Origin: Avena insularis
Taxonomy: Eukaryota > Streptophyta > Magnoliopsida > Poales > Poaceae
DNA length: 64,000 nucleotides
Direction: 5' to 3'
NCBI GenBank assembly: GCA_023614405.1
Contig: CM042687.1
Coordinates: forward strand, 235,626,292-235,690,291
Each line of letters begins with the position of its first letter. Within the stretch, counting starts at the first letter, position 1. Below the pieces are notes generated by a model. The model searched no databases. It was given only the letters and a program-made list of their open reading frames with translations, and was not told the DNA's origin. A program made the position numbers and the translations under genes. This document shows positions 33,783 through 45,621 of the stretch, one piece after another.

Positions 33783-33790
33783 CTATTTAT
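33783..33790 (-). promoter_or_regulatory. TATA-like box before the antisense gene of element B
   Basis: ATAAATAG on the minus strand, about 150 nt upstream of the putative start at 33635. Element E has TATATAAG at a similar distance from its antisense start. Confidence 0.35.
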
Positions 33791-34228
33791 CTTACTCTGT
33801 GTCAAGATTCGTGCAGCTAATCGGACGGTTGCCGCGTAGACGACGTGTTCGTAGACATGCGCGGTAATTTCGCCACGTCTCCAGCCGCCGGCGCCAACGG
33901 TTCGTATAGCTCACGCGGGAAAATTTGATATGATTGCGTTCTCTGCATGTGTGAGTTACAAGGCGTCGCTGACCTAAAGACTACGTCGTCATAACTGACA
34001 CGGTAGATGAGCCGTCGCATCGAAGATTCCGGCATGGACGGATTTAATCCGACTAAAGAAGAGTACAATGGAAGATTTAGCATTTCTCCGACTTACAAAT
34101 CAAAGACGGAGAAAAACCTTGCAGGGTTCTTTGGGAGGACTACAAGATATTGCTTGACGATTTGCCGACATCCATCTAGACGGAGCATTCCACGTGAAGA
34201 GGCAAGACAGCGCAAGATCTCGGAGTTC
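33791..34228. other. Sequence between antisense promoter region and 3' LTR of element B
   Basis: About 440 bases without a supported gene. A short plus-strand frame (34007-34273) runs into the LTR and looks like chance. Confidence 0.5.
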
Positions 34229-34240
34229 TCCGGGGGCTAC
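34229..34240 (+). other. Polypurine tract of element B
   Basis: TCCGGGGGCTAC immediately before the 3' LTR; this is where plus-strand DNA synthesis is expected to start. Confidence 0.75.
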
Positions 34241-34778
34241 TGTTGGGGATATGCTATATGGGTATCCTCATAGCATGTCTCTTATCTGACTAACCCGGGT
34301 GGCCCATAGTCGGTAGCATGGCCTGTGGCCTGCTGGGCGGCCCAGTTAGGTGGATCTAGAAGGGAGGCCCATGCCGGATAAAGGAAGGCTACGGTAGGAG
34401 TCACCAGCGTACCCGGAGCCTTGGAGTGCAAGATACACAAGACTAGTGATAGATGGTGTAGGACTCTGTAACCTGTCCGGCTAGGACTTTTCCCTGTAAC
34501 CCTAGGATCTGGCGACTATATAAGTCAGGCCTATGGGAGCCTTTAGGACACAACTTAGTACAGATTCATATAACCTCGCACAGCGAACCTATCTCTGTAA
34601 CTCGGCGTATTGCCCTTATAGTGATTTATAGTAGGAGTAGGATTCCGCCACCGTCGTGGGATATGAACCTGGGTAAGTTGTGTTACCTCGTACCCGTCAA
34701 CCGTCCGCCTTACCCCACGTCTCTAAACACGCACTGTGAGGACCCCTCCATGGCGTACTCGTCGGCAATACCATGACA
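34241..34778 (+). repeat. 3' LTR of element B, 538 bp
   Basis: Matches 21554-22084 with a few percent substitutions and one complex indel near 34322-34350. TATATAAG at 34517-34524. Ends CCATGACA, followed by ACCAA. Confidence 0.95.
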
Positions 34779-34846
34779 ACCAACATAAAATGAGTAAGAG
34801 TAAACATGAGGGGAAGTCCCCTAGTCATTTTTTCGAGTCATACCAT

Positions 34847-34852
34847 TTTATT
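34847..34852 (-). promoter_or_regulatory. AATAAA poly(A) signal after pol of element D
   Basis: Minus strand AATAAA 66 nt past the pol stop at 34918, in the same relative place as in A, B and C. Confidence 0.4.
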
Positions 34853-34917
34853 ATCAGCACATAGCTGGCATAAATGTCCGACATATGAGAGTTTGAGAGA
34901 TACATACATTGCTTTCC

Positions 34918-36124
34918 CTAAGTGTAGAAAGGACGAAGCAATGCCACATTCCATGGCCTTTTGGTTTCATCACCCGACCTGTCCGCCTTGTTCTTTTGCA
35001 CTTCGTGGGCATCTATCAGATAATATGAATCATTGTGTAATGCTTTGCTTACAATGAGTGGTCCTTCCCATGGGGTGATAATTTGTGCATCCCAGCTGTG
35101 CATTGCACTAGTCTGAGCATCAAATCCCCTTCTCGTAAAACACGAGGTTGAACTTTCCGACTATGATAGCGTCGGAGATTTTGTTGGTATATGGCGGATC
35201 TGGACAATGCCAGTTCTCTAGCTTCTTTGAGTAAATCAACCCCATCTTCTCGGGCCTCTTTTACCTCGGCTTCCGAGTATTGCCTTACTCTTGGCGAGTC
35301 ATGTTCTACGTCGACAGGCAAAACTGTTTCTGCCCCATACACAAGGAAGAAGGGCATATAGCCTGTTGACCAATTCAGAGTTGTTCTTAAGCTCCATAGT
35401 ACCGAGGGTAATTCCTCTATCCAACAACCAGGTGATCTATGGAGTGGTTCCATTAGTCGAGGTTTTATCCCGGATAGAACTAAGCCATTAGCTTGTTCAA
35501 CTTGCCCATTGGATTCTGGGTGAGCCACTAACGCTACGTCGAGTCTTATTCGACTTTCCCTGCAAAATCAAGCAAAAGCTCCTTTGGCAAAATTTGTGCC
35601 ATTGTCTGTGATCATGCTATGCGGATGACCAGACCTTAGGATTATATCCTTTAAGAATGTGGCAGTTGTCTTTCCATCAAGTTTTTTGATGGGATTCACT
35701 TCTATCCATTTCATGAACTTGTCAACCATGAATAGTATGTGGGTCATGACGTCTCGTGCTGATTTGAATGGTCTCACCATATCCAGACACCATACCGCAA
35801 ATGGCCAAGTGATTGGTATAGTTTTAACTCGGATGCAGGAAAATGTGACTTTGCTGCGTACCGTTGACATCTGTTGCATTTTCTCACTAGTTCTTGTGCT
35901 TCCGCTAGTGCACTTGGCCAATAGAATCCATGTCGGAATGCTTTGGCTACCAATGCTATTGACGAGGCATGATGCCCACACTCTCCTTGGTGAATATCCA
36001 ACAGTATCTCTTGGCCTTTCTCTAAGCTCATACAACGTTGTAACACACTTGTCACACTTCTCTTGTACAACTCCTTATTAATTATGAAGTATGCTTTTGC
36101 TCTTCTCTCTATTTGTCTTGCCAA
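34918..36124 (-). pseudogene. Integrase of element D
   Basis: Zinc domain at 36124-35774 with GECGHHASSIALVAKAF and CNRCQRYAA. The core continues in another frame at 36035-35568: IPITWPFAVWCLDMVRPF, VDKFMKWIEVNPIKKLDG and MITDNGTNFAKG. The Glu region is at 35528-35049 with HPESNGQVEQANGL and LPSVLWSLRTTLNWSTGY. The C-terminus (34918-35103) ends RPWNVALLRPFYT. At least three frame changes separate these parts. In the first core motif WGLDM is replaced by WCLDM; both catalytic Asp residues remain. Family assignment is firm. Confidence 0.9.
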
Positions 36125-36367
36125 TATCTCATCATCGGGAAAAGTTCTATCCTTTAAGTAATTGAATATTGGCTGTGCCTAGATTGGTATCACTGGTGCT
36201 GGATCTGTTTCTCCATCGATTTCCATTGGCTCAATCGAAATAGTTCCTGCCGACATAACCTGAGGAGTCCCTGAGTGCGATTCGGTAGTCCCCTGGTTAG
36301 GTGAATCAGTCCCCGGGTTACTCGAACCTGCCCCTGTGTCAATGTCCATTGGTATAGCATCCGACTG

Positions 36368-36838
36368 CTAGCTTGCCGGGATGAAGATTGACTCGGATAC
36401 GGGTGATGGATTGATTGATGGCTTCCTGAGATGTTCCAATGCTACTCCTGGTGGGATTGCTTGCCGAGATGAGCCTAACTTGGATAACACATCCGCTGCC
36501 TCATTTTCTGCTCTGGGTATGTGATGAAATTCACACCCATCAAAGTATCCTGAAATCTGCTGCACATGGAAACGATAGAGAGCCATATTTGCATCCAGCG
36601 CGTCCCAGTGCCTAGATACTTGCTGGATAACCAAGTCTGAGTCGCCAAAGCACATGATCCTCTTGATGTCAATCTCTTTAGCCACTTTTATCCCATGAAC
36701 AAGTGCTTCATACTCGGCGACATTGTTGGATGCGGCGAAGTGGATTTGCAACACATATTTGAGCTGGCCCTTCTTTGGTGAAGTAAGAACTATCCCGGCA
36801 CCTAAGCCCATTTTTGTCTTGGACCCGTCAAAGTGCAT
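36368..36838 (-). pseudogene. RNase H of element D
   Basis: Motifs MHFDGSKTKMGLGAGIVLTS, EYEALVHGIKVAKE and CFGDSDLVIQQ carry the acidic residues, followed by IPRAENEAADVLSKLGS. This stretch itself is open and looks the best preserved part of D. A TAG precedes MHFDGSK where related elements have Trp. Upstream it joins the RT part across element F at 47238. Confidence 0.9.
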
Positions 36839-38336
36839 TTTCTAGTAATTCGGGTCTGGAAAAGTGTAGGGTTCGTAGCATAGAAAACAAAAAAAATCCT
36901 ATGATGGGAACAACTATGTACCAAGATCTATCTACTAGATACAATCAAGGGGCGGATATACATCCGTAGAGAACATACCCTTGAAGACCTACAAAGCTTA
37001 ACGAGTTAAAATCGTGGTTGATGTAGACGATCTCTTGCCGATCTCAAGATCGATAGGAAGTCCTAGCACCGCAAATCAGCGGCGCATCCATGCTCGCACA
37101 CACGTCCGAGGCACCGAGCAACCTCTGCCTCCTCGCTCTAGCGATGCAGACCGGGAACATGTATCTTGCTAGTCCGAGACCATGGGGGATAAATACTAGA
37201 GGGGGAGAGAGATCCTTCACGAGGAGGTGTGAGTGAGAGAGAGGGAGGGGGCTCCTTTTATAGGAGAGGGGGATGAAGGAAATATTCCCTAGAGGCAATC
37301 ATAGAGATGATTATATTTCTTATGTATCCATGAGTTATTGTAATGTTCCTTGAATATCCATATCAGACAACTTGTATTGATTGGCAATTATGTGAATTGT
37401 TTTTGAAACTCTTTACTTGTATGGTTATTTAATAGTTATCCCTAGTCGGAGTTCATGTGAGGACACACGCGAATATTAGACTAGCACATCGATTGGTTGA
37501 TGACTATGTTTCGCAAGTCATTAGTATGCAACACATATTTGAGCTGGTCCTTCTTTGGTGAAGTAAGAACTATCCCGGCACCTAATCCCATTTTTGTCTT
37601 GGACCTGTCAAACTGCATTTTCTAGTAATTTGGGTCTGGCAATGTGTAGGGTTCGTAGCATAGAAAACAAAAAATTTCCTACGATGGGAACAACTATGTA
37701 CCAAGATCTATCTCCTAGATACAATCAAGGGGCGGATGTACATCTGTAGAGAACATACCCTTGAAGATCGACAAAGCTTAACGAGTTAAAATTGTGGTTG
37801 ATGTAGACGATCTCTTGCCGATCTCAAGATCGATAGGAAGTCCTAGCACCGCAAATCAGCAGCGCATCCATGCTCGCACACACGTACGAGGAACCGATCA
37901 ACCTCTGCCTCCTCGCTCCAGCGATACAGCGGAAGCACAACTCTTTCTTGCCAAATAGCCACCGGGAACATGTATCTCGCTAGTCCGAGACCATGGGGAT
38001 AAATACTAGAGGGGGAGAGAGATCCTTCACGAGGAGGTGTGAGTGAGAGAGAGGGAGGGGGCTTCTTTTATAGGAGGGGGGATGAAGGAAATATGCCCTA
38101 GAGGAAATCATATAGATGATTATATTTCTTATGTATCCATGAGTTATTGTAATGTTCCTTGAATATCCATATCAGGCAACTTGTATTGATTGTCAATTAT
38201 GTGAACTTTTTTTGAAACTCTTTACTTGTATGGTTATTTAATAGTTGTCCCTAGTCGGAGTTCATGTGAGGACACACGTGAATATTAGACTAGCACATCA
38301 ATTGGTTGATAACTATGTTTCGCAAGTCATAGCCAT
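36748..38336. repeat. Tandem duplication (780-bp unit) across the element D / element F junction
   Basis: Copy 1 is 36748-37527 and copy 2 is 37528 to about 38336. Both begin GCAACACATATTTGAGCTGG (RNase H of D), pass into the first part of the F LTR (36865 and 37645), then into the start of the nested solo LTR, and copy 1 stops abruptly after CGCAAGTCAT. Copy 1 lacks about 31 bp near 37150 that copy 2 and the right LTR keep. Copy 2 keeps the true target site CAATG before the LTR; copy 1 has AAAAG there. Confidence 0.92.
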
Positions 38337-40581
38337 GGAGATGTTAAACCAATGATGTGGACACATGTTATGAACATGGGGTTGGACTGAACCAACTTAA
38401 GACTGGCAATTAGACTTGCATCTCTCTCTACACAACGTGTACATTTTATCTTTAGACCTGAGATTGTTGCATGTACTTGAGATGTGGATCGACCTACTAT
38501 CAGATGCTACTCCGTAACTGGGTAGTTATAAAGGTAGCTTTCGGGTTTGTCTTGAAGCATGCTGCAAGGCATGGTCAATCAAGATGGGATTTGCCCCTCT
38601 CTACTTGAGAGAGATATCTCTGGTCCCCTCGAGTGATCGGATCCAGAAATGCATGGCCGTTCTACGTATGGTTAACCTAGTAAAGGGATTCCGAATTACA
38701 GTATCGAGAAAGGGAGGTCAGCTTGGAGCTAGACCAAATATCGTGAGGCAAAAGAAAAGACATGTACTAAACCTTGTGATGGTTCGTCCGATATGATATT
38801 TATATGCGTTTAGGAGTTAGCATGTCTTGCTAGAGGATGCTACCAACTATTGATAGAATAAGTGTATTCGTGTCATGTATATACATATATGAACCTATAC
38901 AGTCACACACTTAAGGGGCTCGAAGCCTAATAAGGATTAGATCCGAATTAGACTAGTCTTAGGCTACTAATGGGCTGCTAATGTAGAAGCCCACTAGGAA
39001 CGCCTATAAGAGAGGGTGGGGCGAGCTGACCAGGGTGAGACCATTTTCCACCTAGCTTCCACTCCTCACGCATGTGTTGCGCGCGAGCACCTGGCAGTCT
39101 AGCGTATGACGCTTCCATCCCGCACGTGTGGATACCTCTGAGGTGCTGCATCTGTGGCACTTGGACGAGCGGCGCAAGGGGAGATGCTCATGGGACGAGG
39201 ACAAGGAGGATACGTAGAACATCTACACTGCCTCGACGCGCTTCATCAAGTTCCACAACCGCGCGTCTAGTGGTAATCTCGTGATTTATGACAACAGTAA
39301 TCCTGATTTACGCGGTGGAAAATTTTGATTTGCACTAGTGTAGCCTACCCGTATCCATTCAGGGAACCCCAAGGGGATGGCCGGTGCATGGGGGCTGCCC
39401 CTTGACCTCCCCTCATTCATGTGGGTGGACACTCCACTCACAAAAATCCCTTTCAATTCCCTCCACTCAAAAACCCACTCAAATTTCAATTAAATTTCCA
39501 CCAAATTTAATGCAAACTCTCATTAAATAAAACTCCTTTCATTTATTCAGAATTTTGTCAATTACTTTAATGACAAACATTCATATATAACCCCTTGCTA
39601 GTATTTCATTTCACATGCAAAAACACTTTCTGCAATTTCACCCGAAAACCCATTTCGGTATCTAGTGAAAGAAATTCATGCGCTTGTTATTCTTTCTGGC
39701 ATGAAACTTTTTCTCTAGATGGATGTCGGTGTCTCTTAAGTGTGTCACCCTATGGTTCGCGAATAATGCGTACATGATCGACACCCCTCTCAGATCAATA
39801 ATCAGAAGCGGAACCTGGAGATCCATACTGACTCCCACACATTCAGCGATGACTTTCTTGTGATCGCGAGAACCTTTTACGCTAGTATCTTAATCCTTTT
39901 GTTTAGCGATATATTACATGTACGAGATTCGATCATCAGTATCTCCATACCTAGTTTGATCTCGTTATCGGACATGTACTCTTTTCTCGTTCCCATGATA
40001 TAACATTCTAGTGATCAAATCACTTGCTTGCAAGCTAATCAATGTGATATCACCGAGAGGGCCCAGAGCATATCTATCCGTCATCGGGATGAACAAATTC
40101 CACTCTTTATCCATGGTCCTCAACATAACACTTTAGTAGTACTGAACCTATCTTTATAATCACCTTGTTACGGTGTGACATTTGATGTTATCAAGATACT
40201 CTTCCGGTGTTAGTGATTGACATGATCTCATGGTCTAAGGATTAGGATCACTTCGTATGTTGTTATAGCAATATAAACTCAATGACATTGATCGTAATGC
40301 TATACTTCGGATGAATGTTCATCACACCATTACACTAATGTTGTGACCTTGTTTTTAACAACATCCAATGTCCATGATCAGGAAACCTTGATCATCTTGT
40401 TAATTAACGAGCTAGTTTATGAGAGAGGTATAACTAGGAACTTTATGTTTGTTTATTAAACACACATGTATTAATTTTTCCGTATTAATACAATTATAGC
40501 ATGCAAAATAAACATCTATAATATACTTGGAATATACATAATAACCACTTTATTATTGCCTCTCAGGGCATATACCCTTCA
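37645..40581 (-). repeat. Left (3') LTR of element F, with nested solo LTR
   Basis: Plus-strand start TGTAGGGTTCG, end TATACCCTTCA. Without the 1,279-bp nested LTR and its duplicated target it is about 1.65 kb, matching the right LTR. No gene inside; ORFs at 38584-38796 and 39595-39777 are unsupported. Confidence 0.92.
38083..39361 (+). mobile_element. Solo LTR of an Angela-like Copia, nested in the left LTR of element F
   Basis: Starts TGAAGGAAATATGCCC and ends GTATCCATTCA, opposite in orientation to F. It is flanked by GGGGA (38078-38082) and GGGAA (39362-39366), a 5-bp duplication with one change. The right LTR of F has an uninterrupted sequence at the matching place (near 46060). No internal region is present, so it arose by recombination between two LTRs. 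Confidence 0.85.
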
Positions 40582-40600
40582 GTCTCCCACTTGCACTAGA
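40582..40600 (-). other. Polypurine tract of element F
   Basis: Minus strand ...GCAAGTGGGAGAC directly before TGAAGGG of the LTR. Confidence 0.7.
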
Positions 40601-40613
40601 GACAATAATCTAG

Positions 40614-41134
40614 TTACATAGCGATAAATCTAACACCCATGGAGTTCTGGTGTTGATCATGTTTTGCTCTAGGGAGAGTTTTAGTCAACGGATCTGCTAC
40701 ATTGAGATCCGTGTGTACTTTACAAATCTTTATATCTCCATCCTTAACATGTTCGCGGATGGAGTGAAACCGGCGCTTAATATGATTGGAATTCTTGTGA
40801 GACCTTGGTTCTTTGGCATTGGATATGGCACCATTGTTGTCAAAATAGATCACCATTGGGTCCAACGCGCTCGCAACCACATCTAGTTTGGATATGAAAC
40901 CGCTTCCTGAGCCGGTTCCGAAGCAGCAACATATTAGTCCTCCGTTGTTGATCCTGCCACCACGGGTTGTTTGGAACTCATCCAACTAACTGCTCCTCTA
41001 TTCATGAGAAATACGTATCCAGATTGAGACTTAGAGTCATCCAGATCGGTGTCAAAGCTTGCGTCGACATAACACTTAGCGACGAGCTCTTCTTCACCTC
41101 CATACACAAGAAACATATCCTTAGTTCTTCGCAA
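40614..41134 (-). pseudogene. RNase H of element F
   Basis: Two overlapping frames. In 41134-40934 the landmarks are VAKCYVDASFDTDLDDSKSQ, SGYVFLMNRGAVSWMSSKQ and STTED, typical of Copia RNase H. 40985-40614 continues with IYFDNNGAISNAKEPRSHKN, HIKRRFHSIREHV and VADPLTKTLPRAKHD. One frameshift separates them. The reading ends just before the polypurine tract, the usual end of Copia Pol. Confidence 0.88.
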
Positions 41135-41167
41135 GTACTTAAGGATATTCTTGACCGCTATCCAATG

Positions 41168-42195
41168 TTACGAACCTGGATCCGATTGGTACCTACTATT
41201 CAAACTATTAGCATGTGCCACATCCAGTCTTGTACATAGCATGGAATATATTATAGAGCCTATGGCTGAAGCATAGGGGACTTTGTCCATTATCTCTCTT
41301 TCTTCCGTCGTAGCCGGACTTTGAGTCTTTGTCTTGCTTTGCAACATAGGTAAGAACCCCTTCTTACTTCCGTCCATTTTAAACTTCTTTAAAATCTTAT
41401 CAAGGTATGTACTTTGCGATAGCCCTATTAGGCGCCTAGATCTATCTCTATAGATCTTTATGCCTAATATGTATGACGCTTCACCTAGGTCCTTCATTGA
41501 AAATTTGATGTTTAGATAACTTTTAACACTGTTTAAAAGATCTATATCATTTCCGATCAATAATATGTCATCCAGATATAATATCAGAAATGCCACATTC
41601 CTCCCACTCACTTTCTTATAAATACAAGCCTCTCCATAAGTTTTGACAAATCCAAACTCTTTGATCACCTCATCAAAGCGGAGATTCCAACTCCGGGATG
41701 CTTGCTTCAGTCCATAGATGGATCGCTGGAGCTTGTATACCTTGTTAGCATCCTTAGGATCGACAAAACCCTTTGGTTGTATCATATACAACTCTTCTTC
41801 AATGTTTCCATTGAGGAACGCGGTTTGACATCCATCTGCCATATCTCATAATCGAAATATGCAGCAATTGCTAACATAATCCTAACAGACTTTAGCATAG
41901 CTATGGGAGAGAATGTCTCATCATAGTCAACTCCTTGAATTTGTCGAAACCCCTTTGCGACAAGTCGAGCTTTATAGATGGTGAGATTACCATCAGCATC
42001 AGTTTTCCTTTTGAAAATCCATTTATTCTCCACGGCCTTTTGGTCATGAGGTAAGTCCAACAAGTTCCAAACTTGGTTTTCATACATGGATTCCATCTCG
42101 GATTTCATGGCTTCTAACCATTTGTTGGAATCCGGGCTCATCATCGCTTCTTCATACGTCGCAGGGTCATCAATTTCATCAACCATGAAATTCAT
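41168..42195 (-). pseudogene. Reverse transcriptase of element F
   Basis: 42195-41782 holds the N-terminal part: WLEAMKSEMESMYENQVWNL, KWIFKRKTDADGNL, KARLVAKGF, YDETFSPIAMLKSVR. A frameshift near 41830 leads to 41842-41168 with TAFLNGNIEEELYM, QPKGF, LKQASRSWN and the catalytic LYLDDILLIGND (YLDD). The remainder has MKDLGEASYILGIKI and YASAIGSIIYSMLCTR. The tail after ARLDVA is frame-shifted. Copia RT, Angela-like. Confidence 0.92.
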
Positions 42196-42330
42196 AACAG
42201 GGTTTCCGTACAGCTGGGGAGCTGCACGCGTCTTGCCTGACCGGCGAGGTTCGGTAGTACTCTCGTTCGGAGTTTCATGATCATTATCATTAGTTCCCTC
42301 TTCAATTGGTGAAGCCGACTCTGGAATGAA

Positions 42331-43479
42331 TTATGGTGCTACGCTACTCGCCATACTATGAAGAGAAGGTTCTACAACCTCTTCGAGTTCTACCTTCCGA
42401 TTACTCACACATTTCATGAGAAACTCTTTCTCTAGAAAGGATCCATTCTTGGCAACAAAAACCTTGCCCTCGGAGCTGTGATAGAAGGAATACCCAATAG
42501 TTTCCTTAGGGTATCCTATGAATACACATTTTTCCGCTTTGGGTTCGAGTTTATCCGGTTGAAGTTTTTTCACATAAACATCGCATCCCCAAACTTTAAG
42601 AAATGACAGCTTAGATTTGTTTCCAAACCATAATTCATACGGTGTCTTTTCAATGGATTTAGATGGTGCCCGATTTAAAGTGGATGCAGCAGTTTCTAGT
42701 GCATAACCCCAAAATGACAGTGGCAAGTCTGTCAGAGACATCATATATCGAACCATATCCAATAAAGTACGATTACGACGTTCTGACACACCATTTCATT
42801 GTGGTGTTCCGGCAGGTGTGAGTTGTGAAACAATTCCACACTCTTTCAAATGAGTGCTAAACTCGTAACTTAGATATTCACCTCCACGTTCAGACCGTAT
42901 AAATTTGATCTTTCTATTATGATGATTTTCCACTTCATTATGAAATTCATTGAACTTTTCAAAGGTTTCAGACTTGTGTTTCATCAAGTAGATATAACCG
43001 TATATACTCAAATCATCCGTGAAAGTTACAAAATAACGATATCCACCTCGCGCCGACACACTCATTGGACCACATACATCAGAATGTATGATCTCCAATA
43101 AATCTGTCGCCCATTCCATTGAACCGGAAAACAGCGTTCTAGTCATCTTGCCCATAAGGCATGGCTCACATGTATCAAATGATTCAAAATCAAGTGATTC
43201 CAAAAGTCCATCCGAATAGAGCTTCTTCATGCGTTTAACGCCAATATGCCCTAGACGGCAGTGCCACATATATGCAGATATATCATCATTAAGTTTAATC
43301 CTTTTAGCATCAACATTATGAATATGTGTAACACTATTATCGAGATCCAACAGAAATAAACCATTCATCATCGGTGCATGACCATAAAAGATTTCATTCA
43401 TATAAATAGAACAACCATTATTCTCGGATTTAAATGAATAACCACTTCGCATCAAACACGATCCAGATACAATGTTCAT
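42331..43479 (-). pseudogene. Integrase of element F
   Basis: 43479-42796: pre-integrase region with the zinc ligands (MWHCRLGHIGVKRM, then CEPCLMGKMTR), core start IIHSDVCGPM with the first Asp, and IRSERGGEYLS where Copia integrases have RSDRGG, so the second catalytic Asp is replaced by Glu. A TGA (Trp codon in relatives) follows PAGTPQ near 42796. 42789-42331 continues SERRNRTLLDMVRYMMS with the catalytic Glu, then YELWFGNKSKLSFLKVWGC and IGYPKETIGYSFY. 42196-42330 is the frame-broken link to RT. Confidence 0.9.
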
Positions 43480-43830
43480 GCTCAGTTGATGGCACCAGAT
43501 AACAATTATTCAAGTTTATTACTAATCCCGACGGTAAGTGGAGAGGTAGCATTCTGACGGCGATCACATCAACACTTGATCCATTGCCGACACGCATCTT
43601 GACCTCACCCCTTGCTAGAGGTCGCTTGTTCCGCAGCCCCCGATTCGAGTTACAAATATTAGCAACTTAACCAAGATTAAATACCTGTGTGCTATCATGA
43701 GCACTAGTCAAGTACACATCAATAACATGTATATCACATATACCTTTATTTGCCTTGCCGTCCTTCTTGTCTGCCAAATACTTGGGGCAGTTGCGCTTCA
43801 TGTGGCCAGTCCCCTTACAATAATAGCACT
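43480..43830 (-). pseudogene. Zinc knuckle and protease of element F (damaged active site)
   Basis: The minus strand reads CYYCKGTGHMKRNC near 43830-43780, a CX2CX4HX4C knuckle that binds RNA, but it is one frame off from the upstream gag. After IHVIDVYLTSA the protease site reads VFNLG followed by a stop (near 43670) where Copia elements have a DTG or DSG triad. The catalytic Asp is therefore lost. VGNGSSVDVIAV and LPLHLPSGLVINLNN complete the protease fold. Confidence 0.8.
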
Positions 43831-44568
43831 CGGTATCAGACTTAGGGCCAACTCGGGTTTCTTTTCATGCACGACAACTGGCTTGCCTCCCTTACTTCCC
43901 TTCCGTTTTCCCTTCTTGTCTTTCTTGAAACCAGTGGTCTTATTCATCATCAACACTTGATGTTCTTTCTTGATCTCCACTTCTGCAGTGTTAAGAATTG
44001 ATAGAAGCTCGGGGAGAGACTTCTTCATGCCTTGCATATTATAGTTCATCACGAAGCTCTTATAGCTAGGTGGTAGAGACTACAGAACACGATGGATGCC
44101 TAAGTCAATGGGAATCATTATTCCCAAGGACACAAGCTTATCGGCGTAACCCGACATATTGAGTACATGCTCACTTACGGAGCTGTTCTCTTCCATCATG
44201 CAGCTAAAGAACTTTTCTGAAGCATTGTAGCTCTCTACAACAGCATGTGTGTCGAAAATCATTTTCAGCTCACCCATTGTATCAAATGCATTGCCGTTTT
44301 CGAAATTTCGAAGTTCTAGCTCTAGCCCATATAATATGCCGCAATGAACTAAGTTGTGGTCCTCCTGACGAGTCTGATAGACATTCTTCTCCTCGTCAGG
44401 GGCATCATCGAATGGTAGGGGGCCTAGCGGTGCTTCTAGCACATATTGCTTTTGTGCAGCAGAGAGGAGAATCCTCAAATTCATGGCCCATTCGGTAAAG
44501 TTTCTACTGTTTGTTGCAAGTTTCTCTTTCTCCATGAACACATTGAAATTAAAAGCAGGTGGTGCCAT
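43798..44568 (-). pseudogene. Gag of element F
   Basis: ATG at 44566-44568 begins MAPPAFNFNVFMEKEKLATN, the usual start of Angela/BARE Gag. Then come NFTEWAMNLRILLSAAQKQY, a UBN2-type capsid region with YNASEKFFSCMMEENSSVSE, and HVLNMSGYADKL. A TAG after HRVL (near 44078) interrupts it, and the frame resumes at 44052 with MQGMKKSLPELLSILNTAEV and a Lys/Gly-rich stretch (KKDKKGKRKGSKGGK). A slip just before the zinc knuckle separates gag from pol. Confidence 0.88.
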
Positions 44569-45602
44569 CTACAACAGAATTTGTAAAGTTTAGACTAAGT
44601 TTATGATAAATTGTATTCAACTAATCCAAATTAAGAATGAACTCCCACTCAAAAATGACATCTCTCGTGCCTTTTTGGTGATTACATGAACTAAATCCAC
44701 TACACCAAGTTTGATCATCACGTGAGTCGGTGTAGCTTCAAAGGTGGGCATAAAATGGGCATCATATCTTCCATATGACTCATGCTTAACATTTTGGTCC
44801 GTGTTCCGAGGCCATGTATGTACATGCTAGGCTCGCCAAGTAAGAACCTTAGTATTCGCGTGTGTAACTGTCTTACACCCAAAATATGATCGTGGATCCA
44901 AGAACACCCGATCATCACGTGATGTTTTGGAGCGATGAAACATAATCGGTGCATACTTAAGGAAGAACACATTATTATCTTAATATATAAATGAGGGATC
45001 ATCTTATTATGCTAATAAAATGCCAAACAAGCAATATAAGATGCAACAAACATCACATGTTTATAAGTGAAATGATATGGTTCTTGCACTTGATCTCCAT
45101 CATGTGCATCGTGGTATGATCACTATCATACCTCTATGTGTGAGGCTAAGGTCTATGTAACTTACACGTTATGTGTGTTGTAAGAGTATCGACTTATACT
45201 TCTACTTACAACATCATCATATCATGACACTAGCCCAGCAACAATCTAAACTAGACGCCTCTAATTTATCCATTGCAAGTTTTACGTGGTTTAGGGCTTT
45301 CGAAGATAGAACCGTTCTTACCTACGAACATGAACCACAACGAGGATAACCAAATTGTTGAAAACTCGTTGCAAATTAGATATTGACTATAGTAGGAGAG
45401 ACAGACACCCGCTAGCCACTTATGCAAAACTAGTTGCATGTCAAGCGTGGAACAGGTCTCATGTGCGAGGCATGTACAGTTTGTCCGGGCCGCTTCATCC
45501 CACTATGTCACCAATACCCAAAGTACAACCAAGAAGCAATAACATGATCATCATCGCTCACATACTCATATGTGTACTACCCGTGCAAAGCATCTACGCA
45601 TA
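44569..45602 (-). other. Untranslated leader of element F
   Basis: About 1 kb between PBS and gag with no supported gene; ORFs at 44718-45002 (minus) and 45355-45603 (plus) have no recognisable content. A long leader is usual for Angela/BARE elements and carries packaging signals in that group. Confidence 0.7.
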
Positions 45603-45608
45603 GATCCG

Positions 45609-45620
45609 GCTCTGATACCA
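45609..45620 (-). other. Primer binding site of element F
   Basis: Minus strand TGGTATCAGAGC, one base from the LTR, complementary to the 3' end of initiator tRNA-Met. Confidence 0.9.
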
Positions 45621-45621
45621 C

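Larger units (their letters stand above)
21554..34778 (+). mobile_element. Element B: complete Tat-lineage gypsy element, 13.2 kb
   Basis: LTRs at 21554-22084 and 34241-34778, 5-bp duplication ACCAA (21549-21553 and 34779-34783), PBS at 22085 and polypurine tract at 34229-34240. The order is long gag (22056-25760), protease, RT, RNase H, integrase (to 29656), AATAAA, then a multi-exon antisense gene (33635-30170). By eye the two LTRs differ at roughly 3% of positions plus a few small indels, so the insertion is fairly recent compared with D. Gag and pol are broken by stops, most of them shared with element C. Same family as C. Confidence 0.95.
21549..34783. repeat. Target site duplication ACCAA of element B
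   Basis: ACCAA at 21549-21553 directly before TGTTGGGG and at 34779-34783 directly after the terminal GACA. Confidence 0.95.

Noticed and set aside
36865..37527. 5' boundary of element F at the first LTR-like start
   Set aside because: The bases before it (AAAAG) do not match the right flank; the start at 37645 has CAATG on both sides.
38584..38796. Possible short host gene
   Set aside because: Lies inside the nested solo LTR; no recognisable protein.
45355..45603. ORF in the leader of element F
   Set aside because: No recognisable content and it ends at the primer binding site.
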